From PALSA-607 sp036501485 (lineage in GTDB: Bacteria; Actinomycetota; Actinomycetes; Acidothermales; Acidothermaceae), in NCBI GenBank assembly GCA_036501485.1, contig DASYAG010000062.1, positions 1-58,112 on the forward strand: a stretch of 58,112 nucleotides of DNA, in the 5' to 3' direction. Positions 7,571 to 16,027 of this stretch are shown here, piece by piece. The position numbers and the translations under genes were made by a program. Position 1 is the first letter of the stretch, and each line of letters opens with the position of its first letter. Below the pieces are notes generated by a model. It was given only the letters and a program-made list of their open reading frames with translations. It did no database searches and had not been told where the DNA came from.

Positions 7571-8945
7571 GAACCGAGCGTCCCACGGCGTTGGGCGTAC
7601 GTGGATAGGCGCCGGCGGCAAGAACGAGCAGCACCCCGACCGCGAAACACCCGACGGTGATGGCGTCGAGCGAACCGTTAGGGGCGAAGCCCCACACCGC
7701 CAGCCGCCCGAGGGTCGCGACGGACACCGCGACACCGAGGCCCAGCATCGCCCTCCGGCCGAGTGATTCTCTGTGAGCCAACTGTGCTTCTTTGTGACCG
7801 AAGTCGGGACGCCTGGAGCGGCCGGCGTTGAGTAAGCGCGCAGCCAGGACGATCAGCGCGAGCACCCCGGCCAAGACGAGGGTCAGCGCGGCGACCCACG
7901 GAATGCGCTGCGCCCACCACGCGCGGGAGCCGATCGGCGGCTGGGCGAACCAATGGTTCGGATACGCGATGACCGCCACGATCACCACCGGCACCATGTG
8001 CCACAGGTAGACCGGCATGGTCATCGCGTTGGCGCGTTGGATCAAGTCACGAAGCCGACTGCTTGCGGGTCTTGCAAGCCATGCCGAGACGGACGACGAG
8101 GCGAGCAGCACCATCCCCACTTGGGCCAACCCGAACGCGAGGAGGGCAGCCGACGGTGGCGAGGCGTTCTGAATGCGTGCACCAGGGACGCCGACCATGC
8201 TGACCGGATACGGTCCCCACCAGATCAATGCGACGAGCACGACGATCGAGCCGCTTGCGAGCACCAACGCCCGGCCTCGTCGTCCGGTCAGAAATCCTTG
8301 CTGCCAAGCGAATCCGAGCTGATGGAAGGTTCCCCACACCAGCAGGTAATTGGCCCACCCGACGAAGCGCCAGTGTTCTTCGACGTAGCCGGCGTCGATG
8401 ACCACGGCCGTCGCGGCCATCACTATTGGCACGGCGACGCCGCAGCGGCGGTGAAACGCGAGCAGGGTTGGGGTCAGCAACAAGAGCAGCAGGTACGGCG
8501 CCAAGAACCACAGGTGCAACGACAGCGCCCAGCCGGCCTCATGGAGATCGTCGCGATTGGCGCCCGCGGCGGTGCAAGCCACGACGGCGAGCGAGATCGC
8601 CGCGACGTAGCCGGCCGTCGGCACCAGCAAGCGCCTGGCACGCCGCCTCGTCCAGCCGAACCCGGAGCCGCCGGCGGCTTGGTACCTCGTCCACGAAAGA
8701 GCGTTCGAGTAGCCGCCGACCAGGAAGAACAACGGCACGACCTGGAAAATGAGGGTGAGCCAGGAGGTCCACGGCGAGACGCCGAGCACATCGACGCCGT
8801 CGAGTTGGCCGTGTTTGTAGGTGATGCCGGTAGCGATCCAGTGACCGATGACCACGGCGGCGATTGCGACGACCCGGATCAGGTCGAGGTAGGTGTTGCG
8901 CGACGTGGCGACCCCACCTCGGTCGGTGCCTGGGGCGGCCTCCAT
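7446..8945 (-). CDS. Acyltransferase 3-family integral membrane protein
   Basis: The 499-residue product is an acyltransferase-3 (OafA/NodX-like) membrane protein. The first domain segment reads NTYLDLIRVVAIAAVVIGHW, with the family histidine, then QVVPLFFLVGGYSNALSW and a series of about ten hydrophobic helices including LSLHLWFLAPYLLLLLL and AMTMPVYLWHMVPVVIVAV. Such enzymes transfer acyl groups to exported glycans, lipids or antibiotics at the membrane. The ATG at 8945 is preferred because GGAG lies just upstream; an in-frame start at 9023 is possible. The last 50 residues are A/P/V-rich, unlike the rest, and overlap the next gene, so the true C-terminus is uncertain. It is divergent from the ABC exporter across a 172-bp gap. 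Confidence 0.82.
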   Translation of the reverse strand: MEAAPGTDRGGVATSRNTYLDLIRVVAIAAVVIGHWIATGITYKHGQLDGVDVLGVSPWTSWLTLIFQVVPLFFLVGGYSNALSWTRYQAAGGSGFGWTRRRARRLLVPTAGYVAAISLAVVACTAAGANRDDLHEAGWALSLHLWFLAPYLLLLLLTPTLLAFHRRCGVAVPIVMAATAVVIDAGYVEEHWRFVGWANYLLVWGTFHQLGFAWQQGFLTGRRGRALVLASGSIVVLVALIWWGPYPVSMVGVPGARIQNASPPSAALLAFGLAQVGMVLLASSSVSAWLARPASSRLRDLIQRANAMTMPVYLWHMVPVVIVAVIAYPNHWFAQPPIGSRAWWAQRIPWVAALTLVLAGVLALIVLAARLLNAGRSRRPDFGHKEAQLAHRESLGRRAMLGLGVAVSVATLGRLAVWGFAPNGSLDAITVGCFAVGVLLVLAAGAYPRTPNAVGRSVRGELARASAVAPADVSAPPVAVAGRVGVPEPGASPPPHRAS

Positions 8946-9117
8946 GGTCTCCAGGGTAGGTCCACTGGCCGGCGCGAGATCACCGCGATTTAAGGCCGCG
9001 CTGGCCTCGCTTTCGGGCGGCACGCCCGAAAATGGGCTGACCGCCTGACCAAAGCTGGATTCTCGAGGGGGTGCACCGGGGACGCACGTTCACCGTGATG
9101 GTGGCGCCCCGACGGTC

Positions 9118-10962
9118 TTGACCACTGTTTTGCAAACAAATGCACAGCCACAGTCACAAGCAGAGGGCACGGAGCAAGCGACAGACACCGATACAGGTGC
9201 GCGTGGGGGCGCCAGGTTTTTGCTCCAGGCGATGGGCGGCCATTGGCGAGCCGAGAGCTTGTCAGTCACCGCGGCCCTGATTTGTACCGGCGCCATCGTT
9301 ACTATCCCCGAACTCGGCGGCCGCGCCGTCGACAGTGGCCTCATCGGTCATCACTGGCGCACCCTCGGGATCCTCGGCGGCATCATCGCCCTGCTGGGCG
9401 TCGTGCAAGCCGTCACGTCAGGTCTGCGGCGCTATTACAACGGCACTTCGTCGCGCGCGGTCGAGGCCGAGCTGCGGCGGAGCTTCTTCACCAGCCTGCT
9501 CACGTTCGATGTCGGCTATCACGATCGAGTGAACCGCGGCCAGCTGCTGTCACGAGTCACGAGTGACCTCTTCCAGATCCAGGCGCTGGTGTCGTCGACG
9601 CCGATCTGGATCGCGAACACCCTCACGATCGTCGCCGTTGCCGTCATCCTCGTCGTGATCAATCCGCTTCTCGGCCTCATCGCTGTCGCCGGCTTGCCGA
9701 TCGTGGCGTACACGTCCCTTCGATACTCGACGCGGGTTCGCCCGATCCTCGGGGAGTTGCAGCGCGAACGCGGCGATCTTGCCGGCGTCGTCGAAGAGGC
9801 ACTCAGCGGGATCCGCGCGGTGAAGGGCTTCGGCGCAGAGTCGATCCTCGAACGCCGGCTCGGCCGCCAGGCGGATGCAGTGCGCACCCGGTCGATCGAG
9901 ATCGTGCGGATGCGTTGTCGCTACAACCCGCTGCTCAACGTCATGCCGATGTTCGAGCTGGTCGCGGTGAACTGGTTCGGCGGCTACCTCGTGCTGCACC
10001 ACGAACTCACCGTCGGCATGCTGCTCGCCTTCAACACCTATCTGGCCGTGGTGACAGGGCCGCTCCAGGCCATCGGTTGGTTCGTCGTGCAAGTGCAGCG
10101 CGCGCTGGTCTCGGCGCGCCGGCTCGAGACCGTCATGAGCCACCGGGTCACGATCCGTGAACCTGCGGATCCAGTGCAGCTGCCGAGCGGCGCTCACGTG
10201 GGACGGGTCTCATTCGAGGACATCACTTTCGGGTATCCGGGCAGCGACGAACTTGTGCTCGACGGATTCAACCTCGAGATCGCGAGCGGCGAGGTCGTCG
10301 CGCTGGTGGGGCCGACCGGTTGCGGCAAGACCACGGTGGCTGCGTTGCTCGCTCGCCTGTACGACCCGACGACGGGCGCGGTGCGTATTGAGGGGGTCGA
10401 CCTTCGCGAGCTCTCGACCGACACCGTGCGTGCTGCAGTGGGCGTCGTGTTCGAGGACAACTTCCTTTTCGACGACACCATCGCGGCTAATCTGCGGGTG
10501 GGCTCTCCGGAGGCCACGGACGCGGAACTCGAGGTCGCGGCGCAGATCGCACAGGCGGAGGATTTCGTCGCCGACTTGCCGGCCGGGTACGACAGCGTCG
10601 TCGGTGAGCGGGGTCTGTCGCTGTCGGGCGGGCAGCGTCAACGGGTGGCGCTGGCCCGCGGCATCCTCGCCGACCCTCGAGTACTTGTCCTTGACGACGC
10701 GACGTCGGCGGTTGACGCCGAGAAAGAGCGGGAGATCATCGCGGGCCTCGAGGGACTTTCGCACGATCAGACGATCGTCCTCATCTCGCATCGGGCCGCC
10801 ACGATCGCGATGGCCGATCGGGTGGTACTGATCGACCGCGGTCGGGTCGTGGCGACGGGCACCCACGATGACTTGGTGGCAACGTCTGCTCGCTACCGGC
10901 AGGTGCTCGGAATCGTCGAGGATACGGACGACGATGCAACGGGGTTCGATCAATGCGGCTGA
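9118..10962 (+). CDS. ABC exporter half-transporter with degenerate NBD
   Basis: The 614-residue protein has an exporter-type transmembrane domain (about residues 45-330, six predicted helices) fused to an ATPase domain. Visible motifs are Walker A GPTGCGKTT, signature LSGGQRQRVALARG, Walker B VLVLDDATSAVD and H-loop LISHRAAT. The residue after the Walker B aspartate is Asp instead of the usual catalytic Glu, and the Q-loop reads VVFEDNFLF with Glu in place of Gln. Both changes are typical of the degenerate-site partner in heterodimeric exporters such as TM287/288 and BmrCD. It starts with TTG at 9118 and its end overlaps the second half-transporter by 10 bp. Drug or lipid export is the usual role; the substrate is not visible. 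Confidence 0.9.
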   Translation: MTTVLQTNAQPQSQAEGTEQATDTDTGARGGARFLLQAMGGHWRAESLSVTAALICTGAIVTIPELGGRAVDSGLIGHHWRTLGILGGIIALLGVVQAVTSGLRRYYNGTSSRAVEAELRRSFFTSLLTFDVGYHDRVNRGQLLSRVTSDLFQIQALVSSTPIWIANTLTIVAVAVILVVINPLLGLIAVAGLPIVAYTSLRYSTRVRPILGELQRERGDLAGVVEEALSGIRAVKGFGAESILERRLGRQADAVRTRSIEIVRMRCRYNPLLNVMPMFELVAVNWFGGYLVLHHELTVGMLLAFNTYLAVVTGPLQAIGWFVVQVQRALVSARRLETVMSHRVTIREPADPVQLPSGAHVGRVSFEDITFGYPGSDELVLDGFNLEIASGEVVALVGPTGCGKTTVAALLARLYDPTTGAVRIEGVDLRELSTDTVRAAVGVVFEDNFLFDDTIAANLRVGSPEATDAELEVAAQIAQAEDFVADLPAGYDSVVGERGLSLSGGQRQRVALARGILADPRVLVLDDATSAVDAEKEREIIAGLEGLSHDQTIVLISHRAATIAMADRVVLIDRGRVVATGTHDDLVATSARYRQVLGIVEDTDDDATGFDQCG

Positions 10963-12806
10963 AAAGAGCGCGGGCGATCTCGTCGACCACAGATGCCGTG
11001 CAGGTGCCACGTAATCAGCACCTCGTACGCGTATCTCTGGCGATGCTGCGCCCGTACCGGCGACGGTCGATCGCGGCCATCGTGGTGTTGGTGTGTGCGC
11101 TCGCCGCCACGCTGGCGGGGCCCGCATTGGTCGAGTACGCCATCAACGACGGGCTCGTCAACCACCACTCGATGCGCGTTGTGAACATCGCGGGTGCCGG
11201 CTACCTGGTTGCGGCGGTCGCGTCGTATTTCCTTACGTCGTCGCAAACGTGGCTGCTCTCCTCGACAGGTGAGTACGTCCTGAACGACCTACGAAAGCGC
11301 GTGTTCAACCACTTGCTGAGCCAACCGCTCGCGTTCTTCGACGCCGAAAGCTCTGGCCAGTTGCTCTCGCGAATGACGGCAGACATCGATGTGCTGGAGA
11401 CGCTCGTTCAGAACGGCCTCGGCTCATTTGCGATGAGCCTCGGACTCTTCTTCTTCTCGATCGTCGTGCTGCTCATCACGTCGCCATTGCTGTTTCTCGC
11501 GACGACGGTCTGCCTCGTTCCGGTGTTGATCGCGGCAGCTCACTACAAGACGACGTCGACACGCGCGTACACCGATGTGCGCACCCGCATCGGCCGGTCA
11601 TTGGCCGCTATCGACGAAGGGCTTGCTGGAGTCCGCGTCGTGCAGGCATTCCGCCGGCAACGTGCAGTGGCCGCTGACTTCGACCGGCACAACGAGAAGC
11701 AACTCGACGCCGAAATGACGACGGTGCGCCTGGGTGCCGTGTTCTTTCCCAAGATCGAGGGCTCCGGTGTTCTCGCCACCGTTGTCGCGCTTGTGTTGGG
11801 CGGCGTGCTGTACAGCCAGCACCTCGTGTCGGTTGGCGCGGTCGCCGCGTTCGTCCTGTACATCGCGAACCTCTTCGCGTCCATCCAGGCACTGAGCCAG
11901 CTGTTCGACCTCTTGCAGTCGTCGGGCGCTGCACTCAGCACTGTGGTCGCGTTGCTCGACACCGAGTCGTCGATGGTCGACCCCGCAGAACCGGTGCGGT
12001 TGCCAGCCCGCGGCCGCCTTGAGCTGCGGCACGTGAGCTTCGCCTACGGCCATGGTGGTGAGGACGGCACCGTTGACTACGACGGACTCTGGGACGGCGA
12101 GGATGCCGGATCGCGATCGGTGCTGACCAGCATCGACCTCGATGTCAGTCAGGGCGAGCACCTCGTGCTCGTGGGCCCGACCGGCGCAGGAAAGTCGACG
12201 CTGGCGAAGTTGATTGGCCGGCTCTACGACCCGAGCGCAGGATCCGTGCAGCTTGGCGGCGTCGACCTGCGCCGGGCGAGCCTAGCGCATCTGCGAGAGC
12301 GCATTGTCGTCGTACCGCAAGAGGGCTTTCTCTTTCGCGGCTCGGTGCTCGACAACATTCTGATCGGCCGTGCGGGCGCGAAGGAACATGAGGCGCGCGC
12401 GGTGCTTGAGGAGCTTGGCCTCGACGAGCGCTTCGACGAACTGCCTGACGGGCTCAACACCGACGTGGGAGAGCGAGGTACGCATCTGTCGGCTGGTGAG
12501 CGCCAACTGGTTTCGCTGGCGCGCGCGGCCCTGACCGACCCGGCCGTGCTGGTCATGGACGAGGCGACGTCGAGCATCGATCCCGGTACCGAGATCGCGC
12601 TCGAGCGCGCGCTGGCTGCACTCACCATCGGCCGCACGACGATCACGGTGGCGCACCGCCTAACGACTGCGGAACGGGCCGACCGCGTCGCGGTGGTCGA
12701 GGACGGCAACCTTGTTGAGCTCGGTCCGCACGCCGACCTTGTCGAAGCCGATGGGCACTACGCACGGTTGTTCACCGCTTGGAGAGGTTCCGACACCCCT
12801 TCGTAG
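10953..12806 (+). CDS. ABC exporter half-transporter with canonical catalytic NBD
   Basis: The 617-residue partner subunit has a six-helix exporter domain followed by an ATPase with Walker A GPTGAGKST, Q-loop VVVPQEGFLF, Walker B VLVMDEATSSID with the catalytic Glu, and H-loop TVAHRLTT. Its signature motif is LSAGERQLVSLARA, not LSGGQ. In the NBD dimer this degenerate signature would pair with the degenerate Walker B of the preceding gene. The intact LSGGQ of that gene would pair with the intact Walker B here, giving one active and one inactive ATP site. An insertion rich in Asp and Gly (GEDGTVDYDGLWDGEDAG) lies just before the Walker A. The ATG sits inside the upstream gene, showing a shared transcript. 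Confidence 0.9.
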   Translation: MRLKRARAISSTTDAVQVPRNQHLVRVSLAMLRPYRRRSIAAIVVLVCALAATLAGPALVEYAINDGLVNHHSMRVVNIAGAGYLVAAVASYFLTSSQTWLLSSTGEYVLNDLRKRVFNHLLSQPLAFFDAESSGQLLSRMTADIDVLETLVQNGLGSFAMSLGLFFFSIVVLLITSPLLFLATTVCLVPVLIAAAHYKTTSTRAYTDVRTRIGRSLAAIDEGLAGVRVVQAFRRQRAVAADFDRHNEKQLDAEMTTVRLGAVFFPKIEGSGVLATVVALVLGGVLYSQHLVSVGAVAAFVLYIANLFASIQALSQLFDLLQSSGAALSTVVALLDTESSMVDPAEPVRLPARGRLELRHVSFAYGHGGEDGTVDYDGLWDGEDAGSRSVLTSIDLDVSQGEHLVLVGPTGAGKSTLAKLIGRLYDPSAGSVQLGGVDLRRASLAHLRERIVVVPQEGFLFRGSVLDNILIGRAGAKEHEARAVLEELGLDERFDELPDGLNTDVGERGTHLSAGERQLVSLARAALTDPAVLVMDEATSSIDPGTEIALERALAALTIGRTTITVAHRLTTAERADRVAVVEDGNLVELGPHADLVEADGHYARLFTAWRGSDTPS

Positions 12807-12851
12807 TTGCGGCCTTCGCAGTTGCAACCATTCTTGCTGCTCGCTCGTCCT

Positions 12852-12881
12852 CACGGTGCAAGTCCTCACGTTGCAAGTCGT
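12852..12881 (+). repeat. Two tandem 15-bp direct repeats ahead of the esterase
   Basis: Between the exporter and the esterase gene two adjacent 15-mers, TCACGGTGCAAGTCC and TCACGTTGCAAGTCG, match at 13 of 15 positions. A related GCAGTTGCAA lies a little upstream. This could be a regulator-binding site for the esterase; nothing else in the 99-bp gap is recognisable. Confidence 0.5.
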
Positions 12882-12905
12882 GTGTGCGCGCGTAGGTAAG
12901 GAGCT

Positions 12906-14201
12906 TTGACGTTGTTCGGGCCGACTAGTTGGGCGTTTCTTTGCTTGCTCATTGCAGGATTCGCTGGCTTGCTTTACTGGTTGGCACGTTCGCGGCGGTT
13001 CGTGATTAAGGCAACGTCCGGGGTGCTCGCCTTCGCGCTGGCGAGTCTGTTCGGCGCGTCACTGGTCAACCAGTACTACGCGTACTTCACCACGTGGGGA
13101 TCGCTGTTCGCGAACGCGACCGGTAGTGGCGTCGTTGACTACAGCCAAGCGGTTGGTGCGGTGGCCTCTAGTGGTGCGGTGGCCGCTAGCCCTCCGCCTG
13201 CACATGGCCGAACGGTTGCGAAACACGGGCGATTACCGCAGGAGCAGCAGCCGCGTGACGAGCCACCGGCGTTTTCGGCGCCGCCCCCGCCATTGTTGGC
13301 GTCACCGCCACACTCGGACGTAGCCGCAAGTATCACCATCTCCCCGATCGGTGTTACCGCGCGGCCGACTACTGGGAAAGGCCGGGTTGTGCAGCTGGCG
13401 TTATCAGGCGCGAGGAGTGGGATAACGCGTCAGGGATTCGTCTACTTGCCGCCGCAATATTTCGAGCCCGCTTACAAGAACGTCTTGTTTCCCGTCGTCG
13501 AACTCTTCCACGGCGATCCAGGCAACCCGACGGGATGGATTTACGCGTTGCACTTGCCACAACTCATGGACTCAGCGATCGACACCGGCGACATCGGGCC
13601 GATGGTGATCGTGATGCCGGCGACATTCGATGGCGCGCACGGCCAGGACTGTGTCGACGCGCCGCACGGTCAGCTCGATGACACCTACCTCAGTGCCGAC
13701 GTCCCCGCTGATGTCATGCGTGACTTCCGGGTGCTGCCACAGGGACCGCACTGGGCAATCGGCGGGCTGTCCGACGGCGGCTTCTGCGCAGCAAATCTCG
13801 CGTTGCGGCATCCGGGGGAGTACGGCGCGGTCGCGTCAATGGATGGCTTCTACTCCGCGTACTCCGACCTCGCCGTCATGAACAAGATGTTCGGCGCGGG
13901 CGCGTCGGCGATCGCTAAGAATGACCCATCGACGCTGGCCACCGATGTCGATTCGAGCCTGCCGAGGTTCTGGCTGATGTCCGGCTCCGGTAGCGCGATC
14001 GACACCGTAGCCGCGCAAGACTTCCGCGAGATCGTCGAAACCCGTGAGCAGCTCGAGTACGCCGTTCTTCCCGGTGGCAAGCACACTCCGCCGGCATGGC
14101 GCGCCGCACTGCCGCCGCTGCTCGCATGGACCTGGCAGGCCATCTCCGGCGGCCATGTCGGCGTCGGCACTAGCCAGCTCAGCCCCGCGTCCCGCGCGTA
14201 G
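12906..14201 (+). CDS. Membrane-anchored esterase (alpha/beta hydrolase, esterase D/Ag85-like)
   Basis: The 431-residue protein begins with two hydrophobic helices (about residues 8-28 and 34-55). A proline/alanine-rich linker follows (about 95-145), then an alpha/beta-hydrolase domain of the putative esterase family that includes esterase D and the antigen 85 mycolyltransferases. The nucleophile elbow reads GLSDGGF, with serine as the likely nucleophile; the oxyanion-side segment is VVELFHGDPG, and PGGKHT supplies a probable catalytic histidine. The linker suggests the catalytic domain is displayed outside the membrane, where it could act on cell-envelope or extracellular esters. It starts at TTG 12906 after AAGGAGC. 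Its stop codon lies inside a perfect hairpin shared with the convergent gene. The substrate is unknown. Confidence 0.8.
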   Translation: MTLFGPTSWAFLCLLIAGFAGLLYWLARSRRFVIKATSGVLAFALASLFGASLVNQYYAYFTTWGSLFANATGSGVVDYSQAVGAVASSGAVAASPPPAHGRTVAKHGRLPQEQQPRDEPPAFSAPPPPLLASPPHSDVAASITISPIGVTARPTTGKGRVVQLALSGARSGITRQGFVYLPPQYFEPAYKNVLFPVVELFHGDPGNPTGWIYALHLPQLMDSAIDTGDIGPMVIVMPATFDGAHGQDCVDAPHGQLDDTYLSADVPADVMRDFRVLPQGPHWAIGGLSDGGFCAANLALRHPGEYGAVASMDGFYSAYSDLAVMNKMFGAGASAIAKNDPSTLATDVDSSLPRFWLMSGSGSAIDTVAAQDFREIVETREQLEYAVLPGGKHTPPAWRAALPPLLAWTWQAISGGHVGVGTSQLSPASRA

Positions 14202-14224
14202 GCCCGAAGGCCTACGCGCGGGAC
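14189..14224. terminator. Perfect 16-bp hairpin with CGAA loop, bidirectional
   Basis: Bases 14189-14204 and 14209-14224 are exact reverse complements, leaving a four-base CGAA loop. The stop codon of the esterase (TAG, 14199-14201) lies within the left arm, and the convergent gene ends 8 bp beyond the hairpin. A GC-rich stem of this strength between two convergent genes most likely stops transcription from both sides. There is no clear T-tract, as is common in high-GC actinobacteria. Confidence 0.8.
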
Positions 14225-14232
14225 GAGCTTGC

Positions 14233-15267
14233 TTAGCTCTGGTTGAGAACGGTGCTCGTTTGGGTCGCAACGAGCGGGAAGAGCGTTGCAGTCCCGCCGA
14301 ACAGGTAGGCCTGCGTGAGGGTGGCCGCGTGCTGTGCGATGTAGAGGCTCGGTGCCGAGTGCAGCGTGTTCGGCGTGGTGAGCAACACGGGCCCGCCGAG
14401 CAGGCCCATGTACGCGCCGCCGGCCAACGCATCGGGGAAATTCGCGCCAGTGGCGACGCCGACAACGGTCGGGCTTGGGAAGAACTGGGTGGCAACTAGT
14501 GCTGCTGTCGCGAACCGGTCGCCGCCGACGATGGCCGTCGCGCTCGGGTCAGCGAGGTGTGCTCCCTGCCCAACTGCGTACACGGTCGGGCTGCTGAGAC
14601 CGGCAAGGTAGGTCTTGACCGATGGCGGCAATACCGGCCCCGCGGTCAAGAGCACCGAACCACCCTTCGAAGCTGCAGCAGGCCCGGCTGACAGCGCGTC
14701 AGCGAAGATCAGGCCGGTCGCCAAGAACACCGTTGTCGGTGAACCTTCGCACTCTGCGACTGCGACCGACGTACCGAAACGGTCGGTGCCTGCGAGCCGC
14801 ACGACGTTAAAGCCAGCGGCATTCAGCGTCGTGTTGACGCTTGCTGCGATTGCTGCGTCGCCGCCGATCACGTACACGGCGTTGGCAGGAGGTGCCGTCG
14901 CGCATCCGCTGGTGGTGGTGCCTGGCGTTGTTGATGGCGCCGGCATGACGCGCTCGATCTCAGTCAGGGTTGCGCTGTCAAGCGAAGTCGGCCCAGTCAG
15001 CAAGAGCGGGGCATTCAACTTCTTGCCGAGTGGGCCGGCGCTCATCGCGTCGGCGAACGTGAACGCCGCGGTGAGGATCACATTCGTTGCCGTGTGTGCG
15101 GTCGGGAACTCCTGGGTGGAGATGGCGATGCTGGTACCGATGCGATCGGTACCAGCGAGCCGCGTTACTGGCTTCGTGGCCGCTGATGCCGGCCCAGCGG
15201 CGATACCGATGGCCGTGATGCCGGCGGTGGCGGCCACGATGACGCGTCGGACAACTGGTGTGAACAC
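14233..15267 (-). CDS. Secreted protein with three cell-wall-binding repeat 2 domains
   Basis: The 344-residue product has a signal peptide (RRVIVAATAGITAIGIAAGP to about residue 30) followed by three CWB2 repeats. They are recognised by the motif RLAGTDRIGTS / RLAGTDRFGTS / IVGGDRFATA, each followed by a FADAMSAGP / FADALSAGP / FPDALAGG segment. CWB2 repeats anchor clostridial surface proteins to cell-wall polymer; in actinobacteria their partner is less clear. No catalytic domain is present, so the whole mature protein is the repeat unit. A paralog lies at 17528-18562. The gene is convergent to the esterase and shares its hairpin terminator. Confidence 0.87.
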   Translation of the reverse strand: MFTPVVRRVIVAATAGITAIGIAAGPASAATKPVTRLAGTDRIGTSIAISTQEFPTAHTATNVILTAAFTFADAMSAGPLGKKLNAPLLLTGPTSLDSATLTEIERVMPAPSTTPGTTTSGCATAPPANAVYVIGGDAAIAASVNTTLNAAGFNVVRLAGTDRFGTSVAVAECEGSPTTVFLATGLIFADALSAGPAAASKGGSVLLTAGPVLPPSVKTYLAGLSSPTVYAVGQGAHLADPSATAIVGGDRFATAALVATQFFPSPTVVGVATGANFPDALAGGAYMGLLGGPVLLTTPNTLHSAPSLYIAQHAATLTQAYLFGGTATLFPLVATQTSTVLNQS

Positions 15268-15367
15268 GCGATCCTCCTTCAGCTACTGCGGTGTGGTGTC
15301 CTGCACTGATCATTGAACGGGTCGCACGGTCAGCGTGGGGCCAGCAAAATGTAAGGACTTGAACAAG

Positions 15368-15440
15368 TAGGGCCGGCGAGAGTCGAACTCGCACTGGCGC
15401 GGACCTAAACCGCGTGCCTCTGCCATTGGGCTACGGCCCC
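15368..15440 (-). tRNA. tRNA with UAG (nominally Leu) anticodon but short variable arm
   Basis: The minus strand folds as a full cloverleaf. The acceptor is GGGGCCG with CGGCCCU (first pair G-U), then a D-arm with GG in the loop, anticodon stem CGCGG/CCGCG with loop TTTAGGT, a 5-nt variable loop CCAGT, and T-arm GCGAG-TTCGACT-CTCGC. The discriminator base is A and CCA is not encoded. Position 34-36 reads TAG, which would decode Leu CUN codons. Leucine tRNAs normally carry a long variable arm, absent here, yet the anticodon arm GGTTTAGGTCC is the one found in ordinary tRNA-Leu(UAG). It begins 5 bp after the bcp stop on the same strand, so the two may share a transcript. Amino-acid identity is therefore uncertain. 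Confidence 0.75.
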
Positions 15441-15445
15441 TGGAA

Positions 15446-15919
15446 CTAGACCTCGAGTTCCCTGCGCAACTTTGCTACGTGACCCGTCGCTTTCACGTTG
15501 TACTGCGCGACCTCCACCCGGCCCTCGGCATCGATGACGAACGTCGAACGAATGACACCGACAACGGTCTTGCCGTAGAGCTTCTTCTCGCCGTACGCGC
15601 CATATTCCTCGAGCACGACCCTGTCGACGTCCGACAGTAGCGGGAACGTGAGCTCTTGCTCGTCGCGAAACCGCGCCAGTTTGGCGACTGGGTCGGGCGA
15701 GATCCCGATGACCGTGAGGCCTGCCCCGTTGAGTTGGGCGAGGCTGTCGCGAAAGTCGCACGCCTGCTTGGTGCAGCCCGTGGTCATCGCGGCCGGGTAG
15801 AAGTACACGATGACGCGGCGGCCACGAAAGTCTTTCAAGGAGACGGGCTTGCCATCGGCGTCCGGCAAGGCGAAATCCGGTGCCGGATCGCCAGCCTTCA
15901 GTTCGACCTGTGAGCTCAT
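15446..15919 (-). CDS. bcp: Bcp/PrxQ-type thiol peroxidase
   Basis: The 157-residue protein is a peroxiredoxin of the Bcp/PrxQ group, which reduces hydrogen peroxide and organic peroxides with thioredoxin. It has APDFALPDADGKPVSLKDFRG at the N-terminus. The active-site stretch YFYPAAMTTGCTKQACDFRD holds the peroxidatic cysteine, and the second cysteine five residues later is the resolving residue in this subfamily. The ATG at 15919 is chosen because the conserved start of the fold follows at once; an upstream in-frame extension has no family similarity. A tRNA follows directly on the same strand, and a glucose dehydrogenase is divergent across 108 bp. Confidence 0.93.
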   Translation of the reverse strand: MSSQVELKAGDPAPDFALPDADGKPVSLKDFRGRRVIVYFYPAAMTTGCTKQACDFRDSLAQLNGAGLTVIGISPDPVAKLARFRDEQELTFPLLSDVDRVVLEEYGAYGEKKLYGKTVVGVIRSTFVIDAEGRVEVAQYNVKATGHVAKLRRELEV

Positions 15920-16027
15920 GGTCGCCAACGCTACCCGGCCACTTCGAGGGTCGGGCGAGCGCTGGGACATGATGGGCGCAAGAGTTTCGCCAAACGAGGG
16001 CGGGACGTCGATTGGCGGGGAGACGGC

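Noticed and set aside
7953..8993. A 346-codon open frame on the plus strand opposite the acyltransferase
   Set aside because: The translation is low-complexity and charged, while the minus strand shows the acyltransferase helices and motifs.
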